Positions 49,956-62,639 of a DNA stretch of 64,000 nucleotides are shown here, piece after piece. The stretch lies in assembly GCA_028622995.1 (NCBI GenBank), contig JAJQJQ010000092.1, positions 62,001-126,000 on the forward strand, read 5' to 3'. The stretch comes from Panagrolaimus kolymaensis. Its lineage: Eukaryota > Nematoda > Chromadorea > Rhabditida > Panagrolaimidae. The position numbers were made by a program, and so were the translations under genes. A model generated the notes under the pieces. That model was not told the DNA's origin and did no database searches. It saw only the letters and a program-made list of their open reading frames with translations. The first letter of the stretch is position 1, and every line of letters begins with the position of its first letter.

Positions 49956-52027
49956 ATGGGAGCAGTAAAATCTCGCATTTGGTCATCGCCACATTGGACG
50001 GAAAGCAAAGAAGTTCAAATTTTGTCTGGTAAAATTCGAGGCCGTCGTTATCAATTCCCTCTTCAAGGAACTTCGGTGGATGCCTTTTTGGGTATTCCTT
50101 TTGCCAAAGCTCCTGTAAATGATTTACGGTTTAAAGTGCGATTTCACAAACAAACAAGCAAAAAATTCGATTAAAAATAAGTTTTTTAGAAACCTGTTCC
50201 AGCTGAGTCATGGAATGGCGTCAGAGATTGCACAGAATTTGGACCTCGTTGTCCACATGATGAAATGATATTTGAAAAATTTCCAAGTGTTGCAGTTAAA
50301 AATGAAGATTGTTTAAGGCTTAATGTTTTTGCACCAGAATGTGATCCAACTAAATCTGGACAAGTATGTTTTTTTAACAAAATTTTTTAAAAACAAATTT
50401 TTATTGAATTTTTTTTAAGACTGATGGCTTTGCTGTATTGGTTTGGATTCATGGAGGTGGATTTGCAGTGCATTCCAGCGCCCATTATGGAGATCATGGA
50501 ATTTGTGAGTACGTAAATAATCTTTTTTTGCAAAGTACTAATATTTGAATTATTCCCAAATATTTTTTTAGAACTCTGTGTTTAAAAAATGTTGTGGTGG
50601 TAACAATTCAATATCGATTAGGATTTTTTGGATTTAGTGCGGGTGATGACATTCCATCTAATATTGGGTTATGGGATCAAACCATGGCTTTAACATGGGT
50701 AAAAAATAATATTAAAGCTTTCAATGGAAATCCAAATAATGTGACGGTTTTTGGTCAAAGCGCGGGAGGAGCCAGTGCTGACTTACTTTCTCTTTCACCT
50801 CATTCTCGAGGTAATGCAAATTTAATTAGATAATAGAAAACTAAATTTTGGATTTTGCAGATTTATTTCAAAAAGTTGTTCCCATGGGTGGAACAGGTTG
50901 CTGTTCCTTTGCTTTAAATGATAGAGAACATGTCAAGAAAGTATGTTTGAATTATGCAATTGCATTGGGTTACAAAACACCTGAAATCACTAAAATGGAA
51001 GGAAATGTTGTTTTATACAAAACTCCATTCGAATATTTACGAACTTTACCTGCACACAAATTACAAATAGGTGTGATTCAGAAAAAAGATTCGAAAGTAA
51101 ATGCAAATGGAAAACTTGATTTAACTCCTGTTTTTGATGGAGATTTTTTCCCTAAACCTATTGAAGAATTAAGAAAAGAAGCACCAACGAAAATTATTAT
51201 GACTGGCATAACCGAGCATGAAGGACTTTTATTTATTGGTCTTAAACCACCTCGAACTCAAATGAGTGAAGAAATTCCAAAATTATTGGAACGTGAATTA
51301 TCTCATCATGGAACAGATAACCATGATTATGCAAAAGATGCACTTTTAAAAATGTATTGGCATGGACAAAATAAAGAAAATAAAAAGGATGCAATTAAAG
51401 TTGCAGTTAAGGTAATGAAAAATGTTTTACTTTTCATAAAAAAACTTAGTAAATGTTTTTTTAGATTGTGTCGGATGTTTTTATTAACAATGGAGCATGG
51501 AGATATGCAGATACCATGACAAAGCTAGGTCATACGGTTTACCAATATTGTTTCGAATACTGTAATCCCAATAATTTTGGTTTACTTGGTTATGTATTGC
51601 CATTTAAAGCTGCCACCCATGGCACGGAGCTACCAGTGAGTGCAAACTTAATTTTTTGGCTAAAATTAAAATAATTAATCCGAAAAATCTTCAGTATATT
51701 TTCAAAAAAGGTGTGATTTCATATTTTCGGCCTAATGAAGATGATCTAAAAGTCATTGAAATTATGACAACATTTTTCTCGAATTTTGCCAAATATGGAA
51801 ACCCAAATGGTGACAAAGATGCTATTCAAACATGGAAACCATTAACCCCTGAAGATACTTTAAAATATTTATGCATTAATTTGGATAAAGTTCGAATGTG
51901 TGATAATCTTAATGATGGAAGAAGTAAACAATGGATAAAATTATTGGAAACAAACCATGGAAATGGTGTTAAACATATTGCTGATGATAGAGTGCTTAAA
52001 GATGAATTGTATGGCGGAAAATTATAA
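49956..52027 (+). CDS. Carboxylesterase, paralogue 2, with N-myristoylation motif
   Basis: Seven exons, 49956-50135, 50190-50363, 50420-50508, 50572-50810, 50861-51411, 51465-51635 and 51695-52027, encode 578 residues. Motifs: [35 protein letters not shown] (Ser about 211), [10 protein letters not shown] (acid) and AATHGTELP (His about 463), so the triad is complete. The protein begins MGAVKSR, with Gly2 and Ser6 as in an N-myristoylation signal. It has no signal peptide, suggesting an intracellular, membrane-attached enzyme. Its first three intron positions coincide with those of the minus-strand paralogue (after LRFK/DRFE, SGQ/KDQ and GICE/GICK), evidence of a duplication followed by intron loss or gain. 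The substrate is unknown. It is transcribed away from paralogue 1. Confidence 0.92.
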
Positions 52028-54578
52028 CTTCTCTTGATATCATTTATATTTTGGCGTCACGGGCATACAAATAATACTTACATTAGTAGTTTTAGAAGTA
52101 AAAAAGATTATTTATTTATTTTCTGCTTATATGTTTTTTGAATTAAATACTTTCTTTTAAATACCCGATGTTTTTAATAAAGTTGAAGAAAAAAGGAAAC
52201 CTTGGCTTCTAAGATACCAAAACTGTTTTTAAAATTTGTATATTTTAATTATTTAAAAAAATATTCAGAAAATGATTGTATTCTATGAAAAAAAGAATAA
52301 AAGTTTCTTTGGTAAGAATCAGAGCACTAATAGCTACCGAGTCTAATAAAGTAATTCCATTTAAACTTCACAGGGTACACAAAGACTTTTCAAATATTCT
52401 GGCTTTTTTTGACATCTACTTTTTGAAAAACTCATTTCAAAATTTTGTAAAATTTTATAAATGTTAAATAAGGTTTACTCTTCTTAAAAATAAATCTTTT
52501 ATTTCTTTTTTTTCTTACGATGGAAACCTATCACACTCAACCTTATTTTTTTTTCTTCATAGATTTAAAGTTTTATCGTAAATTTATGATAAATGATGCA
52601 CGCCAATGAAAAACTAATTTTAATGACGATGCGACAAGAATATGGGATGGAAAATAAATATTTCTCTTTTTATTTTATTATCTTCATTACCGGAAATGCA
52701 CCCAGAAGTATAAAATGTGCGTATTTTTTTTATTTTATTGTTTTATAAATAGAAATCTATGACCTTACGTCCAAAGATGAAAGTTTAAAATGATTGTCTT
52801 TATGAACTTAAAAACACAATTTTGTCGTTAACAACTATTCAATCATTTTGATATGAATAAAAAAAAGAGAAGGAGCGCGAGTGAGCATTTTTTACACTTT
52901 TTCTTTAATTGGAAAAAATAACAAAAAAAATTATTTTTTATATTACAAAATTTACCCTTTTTTTCTTTGTCGTACATAATTATGGTAACTAACTACTAAG
53001 CTTTGCATTATTGGCTTTTACCACAACTTTTAAATTATTTTTTTCTTGGAAACGCTACAGTATATGTATTTTTTAGCTTGATTTTTCACCGTTTTCCAAA
53101 CCTTAAATATTGTAATGGCTACGTGTAGTTAGTCTTTGGGCATTTAAAAAAATTTAATTAAGAATTCAAGCTTCGTTCAGAAATATCTTTCAGCCGCTTG
53201 TGCTTTCTGATATCGGATAAGTTTCTTAAGACTTTATAAAAACCTAAAAAAATATAATAATATTTACCTAAAAAAATATAATAATATTTTTATTCTTCGT
53301 AGGTACCAAAAGCTGAAGTTCCGTTTCCCAAAAAGGAGTGGCCATTTTTGATAAAAAAAATAATTAGGAAAACGAAATAAAATTCTTATCTTTATCAATA
53401 GATGTCCTTTTTAAAAGCCAAGTTTTTTTTATCAAAAATATTTTCGAAAAAAATATCATTAAAAAAAATTAACCATCCTAAAATCATGCTTTTTCATTCT
53501 CTTTAAAAACCTCGCTTCTTTCATCTTATGGCTTCGCTCATAATCATTTTAATACAAAATAAAATATTATTTTATGAAATCTTTTGAATTAATAATAACG
53601 GCGGCTTATTTTCTTGTTTAAAATTTATTGTTTCATTTCAATAAATTTGTTGGGATAATAATGTCACAAAACATGAGTATACTGTTGATTTATTTAAAAA
53701 TAATTACATGTTCAAAAAAGTTTACTATAAATATTTTTGAAATTTTATTACTTCGATGACGTTTTTCTAGAAAGCTGTGTACCATGATTGCCAAAACTTA
53801 CTTTCTTTAATTTTATGCTTTTTAAAGTATTTTTTAGTTACTAAATATAAATTTTGGTATTTTTCTTTTGATGTTGCTTTAGCAATAAAAATTTTTTTAT
53901 CTCATTGACGCAAAACAACAGAACCGCGTGCAATCTTTCCTCATTCAAGCTTACTACTTATCAATGTTCCCAGCAATATATTTAGAAAACATGATATTCT
54001 CGGTGCACTATTCATTTTGATTTAAACAACGACAACAAAGATATGATTACTTTTTTCCCAAAAATAAGTTAGAACTTTTATTTTTCAAGGAAAAATTATA
54101 AAAATGTTAAAACTAAATTTACCCATGAAAATTATTTTACGGGATATTGTTTTATACTACTGTCGTCACTGTCGTCTTTGACATCCCAAAAAATCAGCTT
54201 TATTTATTTTAATATCTTGGCGCATACTTTTCAAATAACTTTAGCAATATAAAGCAAACCCATTGTAAATCGTAGTAAATTATGTATTTGCATAGGCCAT
54301 CAATACATTTTTCTTCAGAAATACTTGCTTTTGTAATAACGTAGGAAATTTCCTATAAAAAATTACTATGACTACTTTTTTGGGAAATCAATGGTTTTAT
54401 CAATAAATAATATTTTCGCTTACTGTATTCTTTTTTTGGTGCAAAGTTTATTATCTAGATTTTGTTTATAAATCGCGTTTTAACTTCATTTCAAGTAATC
54501 GAGGATAAAAGCGTAATTTATAAACATGCTTTATATCACTGATATTTAATTAAGATATTTTTCAGGAGAAAAAGATCA
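52028..54578. other. 2.5 kb intergenic region
   Basis: AT-rich DNA between the esterase and the DM-domain gene, with no credible exon. It contains a two-unit 24-bp tandem repeat (53243-53290). An acceptor TTTTTCAG at 54557-54564 directly precedes the DM gene start, so an untranslated leader exon could lie in this interval. Confidence 0.5.
53243..53290. repeat. Two-copy 24-bp tandem repeat
   Basis: The unit CCTAAAAAAATATAATAATA plus TTTA is present twice in a row, differing only at the last base. Confidence 0.8.
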
Positions 54579-57500
54579 ATGACAAATACAGTCAAGCAAT
54601 CAACTAAAGGTCGAATCTTATTTTGCAGGAAATGTGAGGGCCATGGAAAGCAGTCAATTCTAAAAGGGCATAATTCAAAATGTCCATATTTTTTCTGTGA
54701 ATGCAAGAATGTTTGTTAATTTATTTTGTCAGTTAATTTTTACTTCCATTTTTAGTGTTCAAAACTAGAAAAAAAGCGGCGGGATTCCTTTCAAAAACGA
54801 AATCATTTTCAAATTGAAGCAGCAACAAAGCTTACACAATTAAGGAAAGAAATCTTAGAACTGAGAGCCGAAATTAAAGATGATCCAGATGCTGGTTAGT
54901 TTAAATCTTAAAAAAAAATAAAAACTACCAATAGGACGTCTCATTTTTAAATTTTAACTCATTGTATAAAAAGTTATTCACTAAAATAAATAAACGAAGA
55001 AGATTTTTTCAAAAGAAAAAATTATTATTTTTGAAATAATTCTCGAAAACAAAAAAAATATTTCTTCAAACTACTTTTCTTACTATTGAGTTCCAAAGAT
55101 ACAGTCTTATAAAAATTTTAACCTTTCTTTATTATTTATAGCTTAATGTTTGATATCAATCTGAATTACTGATTACACATCCCATACAGGGCTGTCCGGG
55201 ATCCCGGATCCCGTGTCCCGGATCCCGGAATCCCGGCCGTTTTTTTTAACCCGGATCCCGGATCCCGGATTGGCAAAGACCTATTCCCGGACAGCCCTGA
55301 TCCCATAAACCATTAATTTTGCAAATTTAAGAAATCCGCAATTTTCCATAAACAAAGCTATCAAATAAAATTTGGCCCATGTTGTCATCCGGGAACAATT
55401 TATTTTGCTATTTTTTTTACATGTTCTAAAAGATCAAATAAAAAAAAGCAAAAGTGAAAGCATGATGACCAAAAAAAGGAGTAATGACTATTAAATTATC
55501 ATTGCTTTTTGGTGCATAGCAACATTCTAGTTCTTGCTATTTTGATGTCTACTTTAAAATATATTTATTGTCATAATAATGACGATATAGAATGGGCGTT
55601 CTTGAATAACTTTTGTCATCAAAAAACTGATGGATATTAATTTAACCATTTTCTTGGAAGATTTTAAGGACACAGAGATTTTTTTAAATTGCAACCGAAT
55701 ATGTTTAAATTAATTTTACTTTTTTTAAAGATGAAAATCATAACTTTTATTCTTCCATTTAATAATCTTGTCAGCGCGTCATTGGTGAATTTTTAGAATC
55801 CAAGAGTTTAACCATTTTTGCGGTTCTTTTTTGTTATTTATAGAATTCACGCGAGAAAGAAAAAAATCATTTCATTTACAAGTCGAGTGAACAAGAAAAT
55901 ACGATTATTTTGTTGTCGCACATATGTTTCGAATTGCTTTTGGTCATTCGAACAATGTCAAAAAAAGTTTTTAAAAAAAAGCGGAGTTGAGCAAATGACT
56001 ACAAATTAAAATTTAACTCTTGCCAAAAATCAAAGCCATTCAAAGCTTTGAAAAAAATTAAATGACAGTTGTTTCTTAATTATTTCCAATCAAATTTTTT
56101 TGTCCTTTTTTTAAATTCGTTTTTCTAATTTTGTTCTTTATGCACGTGAAGAAACTTTTTTGTTATTAGACTTTCTTTTTTCACAAGTTTTTCATTCAAA
56201 GATGGAGTATTTAGTACCCAAACGGAAACAACTATTCAATATTTTGTATTAAAACTTTTTTATCGTCTTTTTTAAACCCTGTTTTTAAAATTTGCATTTT
56301 TGTTTTGAATCGATCTAAATCTTTCATTAGAAAGTAAAATAATTGTGGATTTTTCTTTTTTTTAAATATTTTTAATTATGAAAATCCATTTTGCATTTAA
56401 TATTTTAAGTTATTTTATTTTAAACGCCTCGCTTCCTGGCTAATTTCACAAACAAAAAAAAAACAGAGTAAGCAAAGATCACAATTTTTTTTACAATTAA
56501 CGTGGTTAATTTTCTATCTCTTTTTTTTTGAAACGATATGCACTAAAAAAATTTCTTTCCGCATCGTTTATTGTGTTTTTTTTGTTCTGTTTGGTTTTTT
56601 TTAACATTCGCATAAAAAAAGTCTGTATAGTTTGAACTAGCAAATAATTGTTTAAGTTATTTCTTCTTTTAAAAAATACATGATGTTTGTGAGCGAGAAC
56701 AACTTGTGCTTGAAAATAAATCCTTTTCTCGAGCGGTTTTAGTTTTTCCGTTTAACGACAAACCTGAAAATAATTAAAATAAATATTCTTTTTATATTTT
56801 TCTAGAATTGCAAATGTTTCAAACTATCAAACTATTGCAATGAAACACGTTTATTTTCTATTTTTCTTTTTCTCGTCAAACTGCTTTTTAAAACAAAAAT
56901 ATTATATTTGGGTTCAAGAGAACAACAAAAAAAGTTCTTAACAAATATTTCTTTTTTTAAATTGATTGTTTACTTCTTGAATAAACTTTTAATATTGTTG
57001 GTTGTCTTTTTTAGTCTTTTAAACTATTGGACTCTTTGTTTGGTTAAATAAGTTTTTTTTTATTTCTTCGATTACTAACATGCGCTTTATCATATTCGCG
57101 TTCATTTTTTTTGGTGTCTTTTTTTTGCACCCAAACACGGCAAACAGCCATAAACATGGACCCTACGGCTAAGCTTATTTTGAAAGATGGAAAAAAGTCC
57201 AATAAGACCAATTTTTCGTACTTTCACATACTTTTTATGTTATTGAGGGTGTGTCTTCATTATTCATGGGGTTCAAAAGAACGAAAAATTGTGACTAAAT
57301 TTAAAAAAATGTGAGTGCAAAACCCAAAATTTAATGCTTTTGATATCAAATGTTAAATGTGTTTTGATTCAACATTTAAAATAGTATGTGGGAAACGGAA
57401 GCAAAAAATTTTAAATAAATTAATTTTGAGCTGTTTAAACTCTAAAGTTTAGCACTCAGAAAATAAAATTTATTGTGTTTATTGTTTAAAAAGTTTCGTT

Positions 57501-57952
57501 TAAATGAAAATTTTATCGCGGTTACGCCTTTCAAATTCTTTTTTTGTGTTAAATCTTTTTGTTTTTTAGAAGCAATTATCGCTGAAATACAAAAACAACA
57601 ACAATATTCGAATATTCATTTGTCGCCTAATCTAAATAATGTGATTGAAAATATACCAGAAATCGACAAAAAGTGTTACTATCGTCAACGACGTTGTAAA
57701 AGTTGTGATAATATTTCATTCAAACCGAGTTTAATAAATAAAAACAACAACAAAATGGATTTAAAAATATATTCCTGTGAAAATGTTAGTAAACAGGTAA
57801 ATTCTTTTAGAATTTTTTTTATTATGCACTCGTAGTATTTTTTTATTGCTATTGCTTTAAAGCTATTTAGAAATGTATTTCTTTTGTAGCCAGCTCCCTC
57901 ACAAACCGAAAACTTTGCTAACAGTGGATTTTCGTTTACAAAACAAAGTTAA
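54579..57952 (+). CDS. DM-domain (doublesex/mab-3 family) transcription factor, short form
   Basis: Exons 54579-54710, 54756-54894, 57570-57796 and 57890-57952 join in phase to 186 residues. The DM domain covers about residues 12-55. The zinc ligands appear as CRKCEGHG, then [13 protein letters not shown] and (across the first intron) [10 protein letters not shown]. It matches the intertwined CCHC/HCCC site that binds DNA in the minor groove. A basic helix-like tail ([33 protein letters not shown]) follows. DM factors control male differentiation and sex-specific neurons or tissues in nematodes. Only one DM domain is seen, whereas mab-3 and dmd-3 have two. Intron 2 is 2.7 kb and carries a MITE. 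The last small exon ends [20 protein letters not shown]. Exon 3 can equally splice in phase to 59543, giving a long form. Confidence 0.88.
55187..55299. mobile_element. GC-rich hAT-type MITE (113 bp) in a DM-gene intron
   Basis: Perfect 14-bp terminal inverted repeats CAGGGCTGTCCGGG and CCCGGACAGCCCTG. The 8-bp target ATCCCATA is duplicated at 55179-55186 and 55300-55307. The interior is reiterated CCCGGAT, which makes it strongly self-complementary. It shares design (CAGG start, 8-bp duplication, GC-rich iterated core, no coding capacity) but not sequence with the element at 40188-40448. Confidence 0.93.
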
Positions 57953-59542
57953 AAAAATTTAGTAAATAAACAGCTTTTTCCATTCCTTAGAAAATGGATA
58001 AAAACGTCGCGTTTTCGAAAAATTTGGCCTTTTAAGGTCTTATTATTTTATTAATCAGTTAGCACTTGTTAGAGAACAATAAATCACTTAATCGCCTTAT
58101 AGTTTTCAAAATCAAATCAACATTCAGAAAAATACAACAAAACAATGTTCATATTTTTATCCGATTAGTTTCCAAAAAAACAATTTTAAAAAATTTCATT
58201 AAAAATTTTTCTCTTCGTTTATTAATTTAAAAAAGCGCTTTTGGGCTACGTTGTTTTTGTTTTTGTTTACTGGCTACATAGCCCTTTGATTAATTTATGT
58301 AATGCTAAAAAAAAATATATATATATATAATAGCTGAGGTCATAGGAATAATTTTTTTTAGTTGTGTTCTATTTCTTATTTTTTTGACGTTGCTTCACTT
58401 CTCGTTATTTAATTGGATTTCTTACTGTTGATTGCTAAACTCGGATCAAAGATAGGATTCTGTTAAAAATTACAAAACCTTCTCTTTTTTTTCTCTTCAT
58501 CCGGTCTCAATATTTATGTTTGCGCAGTTGTTTAGTGATTTTAAATTAAATTTAAATAAGCCTGAATAAATATTAAAATGGAATGTGTATTTAGTCATTT
58601 TTTGCGTATACTAAAAATTATTTTCCAGTCGATAATCATAAAATTCCTTTTACGTTTTTTTCCACTGCCACATTTAGCTTTTGCATATTTTCTCCTCTTT
58701 TTTCTGTACTTATGAATTGGTGATACAGTTTAGCTTAAAAAAAAGGGATAGTAAATACCATTATCGTACAAATTCTTGTCTTTGGAGCAGCTTGTTGTTC
58801 AGTATTAGAAAGATTTATATGATCATCTCCTTAAGCACTCCATTTTTCAAAACATCCAATATTTTTTTTAGAAAATGTAAGAAAAATAAAAATAGCTCTC
58901 TTTCATTTTTTTATTATTCTTCATAATATTAAAATTGATCCAAAAAATAACAACAAGGGAGTTAACTACTCCAAGCATTTAGGGCAACGAAACAAAGCTA
59001 AACGTCGGAGCCTTGAAGGCCATTTCTTTTCTATTTATTAGATATCAATCTTTACCTCATTTTTTTTCTTCTTTAAAATTAACTTAAAGAGAAAAAAGCT
59101 CACTCGCTCGTTTTAAAAACTGTTATAAGACTTTCATACATATTTGAAGCAAACAGCATCGATACTACCTACTTAGTATTATTACCACGGCGCGCGTTTT
59201 GCGTTTTACTTTTTGTTCAATTGATTTTTATTTTCTGCTCTGTTTTTTTTTAATAATCTTAGCATGTCATCATAGATTGCGCAAAATGATCATGGCACGC
59301 ACCATCTTATACTAATAAAATTAAGTGGCGTATCAAATTGTGTGGGTTTTCTTTCCTAAATGAAAGATGAAAAGCAATATTCCTACTTTTTAATTTTTCG
59401 TTTCATTTTTACTTACTTACAAGAATTTGTATGCTTGCTTTTTTTGATTTTGTGCTTTTTTTTTATTTTTTGTTGTAAATTATAATGGCTTTAAAAGTAT
59501 TCTTTAATAAAATTAAAATAATTTAAATATTATCATTTTTAG
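57953..59542. other. Gap between the short DM 3' exon and the Gln-rich exons
   Basis: 1.6 kb without supported coding exons. It is either the intron of a long DM isoform or the intergenic region before a separate gene. It includes an (AT)n run at about 58316-58330. Confidence 0.5.
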
Positions 59543-62021
59543 TGTACCCTAAATAGAGCAGCTTCTTCCTCGCCTAATAGTGGACCATTACGTCCACATT
59601 CTGCTGTTTGCCTTAATAATTCAACTGCATCATCCCCAAGTTCAAAAATTTGCAGCAGCTCATCTTCTACACCCGCAGCTGCTCCATTTGATCTCTGGCT
59701 TGATCAAGAATATCGCAGGCGTCGGCATAGAAATAATATGGAAGCAATGAGATCATATACAGAAGCAGCTCAATCTACTCCTTCTAGTCCTACAATAGTC
59801 TCATCTCCTTCTTCTACCGCTACAAATACTGTAGCAGCAAATCCATTATTAAGTCACGCATTAAAATCCGCCAATACTATTGAACCAACTACATCTACTT
59901 TAGAAAATATGATTAGCAGCCGTAAGCGTTTAGCTGATGATGAAATTATCCAAGTAAGTATTTTTTTAACCCAATACACAAATATATTATGTAATGCTAT
60001 TTTAAAATTAAATTTCTTATTTTTAAGATTGACGACGACGAACCCTCTCCTCCACGTCGACATTGTTCTGATCCAAATAGTGCAGTACCAAGCCCCTGTA
60101 TTTTTTCTAAACCTGTAACTACTATTGTACCATCTTCGTTAACGCCAACACCGTCAACAATAACTATTCCATCAGCTGCATCAACGCCATCCATAATATC
60201 AGTTCATTCAGCTATGCATACACCAAATCCACAATCTACAATTATGGGAATTGGAAAAGCTTCTACACCATTAAAATCAGCTCCAACTCCAATTGAAGGC
60301 CATCGATATGTTACTTTACCCACTATTCCACCAATAAGTATTTTAGTTCCAAATGATACTAAAGTTATGGATAAATTAGATGAAATAATTAATTCCAATG
60401 GAGCAACAACAAATATTGTAAACGCTCCAACATCATTATCTATGCAAGGAATAACAACAACAAATGCGACGACAGCTCTTCATGAAATTAGTGCTGGTCT
60501 TGCACAACCAACTAATAAATTAGCCATGCCAAATGTTTCATCATCACATCAATTTTTGCTTGATGGATTACGTCAACAAGGAAATCAACAAACGAGTGCT
60601 TTTATGCCACAATCACTATCGTCTCATCCCTCACATTTTAATCCCATCCCAACGACTTTATCTGGACCTCAACAAGGACAGCAGATTCAAAATGTAAATA
60701 ATAATAATAGTAATAATATGGCAAACAACGACCAATTACCATGTGTAAATGTTATTCCATTATCACAGTGGATGCAAATTATGTCTCAACCACAACCTCA
60801 ACCTTTACAACAACAACTGCAACAATCAAAACATTTGCATTTACAACAACAGCCACAAACAATGCAATCTCAACAACAACATCAATTATTATCTGGTCAA
60901 CAGCAACCAAATTTACATCAAAATCAACCTTTTCCTCCATCCATCACAAATCAACCCCAACTTCGATTTCATACTCAACCACCACCGCCGCCTCCTCCTC
61001 CAACATCAACACAAACAGGAGGGTTATCAGCACTATTAGGACACAATAATCCTTCAAATTTGTTTAATGGAGTGACTGCCAATAATTCTAATATACAAGT
61101 AACACAACCTCTTAATACTAACACATCCATGGGCATGCAGCAACCACAACCACAACAGCAATTTCATTTAAGTAAGTTAAAATTTTAACTTTAATATCAA
61201 ATTTAAAATTAGAAATTTTAGATAATGCTGGAAATGGACAAAATTTAAATACCCATAATTTGCTAAATTTTGCAAATTTTGCTCTTCCATCCTTAACTCC
61301 ACCCCAACCACCTCCAACGTATCAAGCTCATTTTCAAGCTCAACAAAAAATCCACCAACAACAACAACAAAATCAAAACCATAATCAAACCCAACAACAA
61401 AATATAACTTCCATGAATTTATTAGATCAAATTCAGCAACAACAACAAAGGTTAGCGGCGGTTTCAGCGGCTCAACAACAGCAACAACAAAATCAAACGA
61501 ATTCTCAACCACAGACACCCAATATTCAAAAGATAAATTTTCCAATTGATCAACAACCTTTTGCTCAGTATTTATTAAACCTTCCAGCTATTAGCCCTGC
61601 GGGTTCAATGAATTCAACCATGACAACAACAACTCCTCAATTACCATCTGTTGGACAGTCACCAATGCTCATACAACAGCATCAACAAAAACAACCCGAA
61701 AATAATAATAATATTGTTACACCAACATTTATTATGAACAACAATTCACTTAATTCTACAGCCTTTCATATTCCAAATTCTCAACAACAACTACAAATTA
61801 ATGTTTCTGGTTTAAAACCAACAACCACCGCTGGTGGAGGAGAAATGCCTGCATCTTATATGAATGGAGGAAATGTCGTTGCTTCATCGGGTAATAATGT
61901 TCCAATGTCAAATGGAGTAAATAATAATCCAGCGTATTTTAATCAACAACTTCAAACAACCATGGCTTTACTTTCTCATCAACAACAACAAAATGGAGGA
62001 GGGCAACAAATGGTTAAATAA
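59543..62021 (+). CDS. Gln/Asn/Ser/Pro-rich protein: long 3' part of the DM gene or separate gene
   Basis: Exons 59543-59953, 60028-61171 and 61222-62021 join in phase into 784 codons. The first exon opens at an acceptor (ATTTTTAG) in phase 0 and has no ATG until 59739 (MEAMRSYTEAAQ), so an upstream exon is required. DM exon 3 ends in phase 0 and is the nearest match, which would give a 950-residue DM protein. Composition is low-complexity: Ser/Pro/Thr-rich first, then poly-Gln (LQQQLQQSKHLHLQQQPQ), PPPPPPPP, and Asn/Gln-rich to the end. Short ordered bits are APFDLWLDQEYRRRRHRNNMEA and SSRKRLADDEIIQIDDDE. This is typical of transcriptional activation or condensate-forming regions. If ATG 59739 is used instead, a 719-residue separate protein results. 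I do not recognise a family. Confidence 0.65.
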
Positions 62022-62639
62022 ATAATTATTTTTACATATATTTTTTTAAATTGTTTCTAATTTTTAGAAATTTTCATAACATAAAAACATATCATTTTTT
62101 AATTATTTTATATCAGTTTTTTTTGTATTACTTTTACTTGTCAATTAATTTGAATTTTAAAAAATCAGTAAAAAAAGAGAGTTTTTATTTTAAATAAACC
62201 GGTTATTAAAAGTATGCATCGAAGTGTAAAAATTAGCATATTGATTTTTTTTATTTTTAACATTTTTTCGTTGTTGTTACTATTCTTTTTTTACTCGATG
62301 TTGTTTAAATTTTATATATGCCTTATATATAAAGACGACAAACATAAAGTGGCTTAAAAAATTTAAATATGTATGTCAACAAATACATCCAAAAATTTTA
62401 CTTGCATTAAGTTTAAAAAATGTGGAAAAAGTAGGTCACAACTTTCAAAGCATCTTTGTTTCAATGCTTATTTCAACAATTGAAATCTCCAAAGTTGACA
62501 AAAGACATCTTTTTTTAAATGTTAATGTGAAAATTTAGGTCACAAAAAATAAATAAAAAGTAACAATATTAACTTTTATTGTTTCAAAAATTATAATTCG
62601 TTCTGCATATATCAATTATTTCCACAAAGCGAAAAATTA
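62022..62639. other. Intergenic between convergent genes
   Basis: About 620 bp between the 3' ends of the Gln-rich gene (plus) and the CUB/vWA gene (minus). AT-rich; no feature was seen beyond presumed polyadenylation sequences. Confidence 0.5.

Noticed and set aside
57111..57314. Open frame containing [16 protein letters not shown] inside the large DM-gene intron, with a donor-like ATGTGAGTG at its end.
   Set aside because: No in-phase partner exon could be found and the second half of the frame is Phe/Leu/Lys noise. It could be a first exon of the Gln-rich gene, but I cannot support it.
58329..58350. TGAGGTCATAGG, reminiscent of a let-7 family seed.
   Set aside because: Only the first six bases agree with let-7, and no pairing arm was found nearby.
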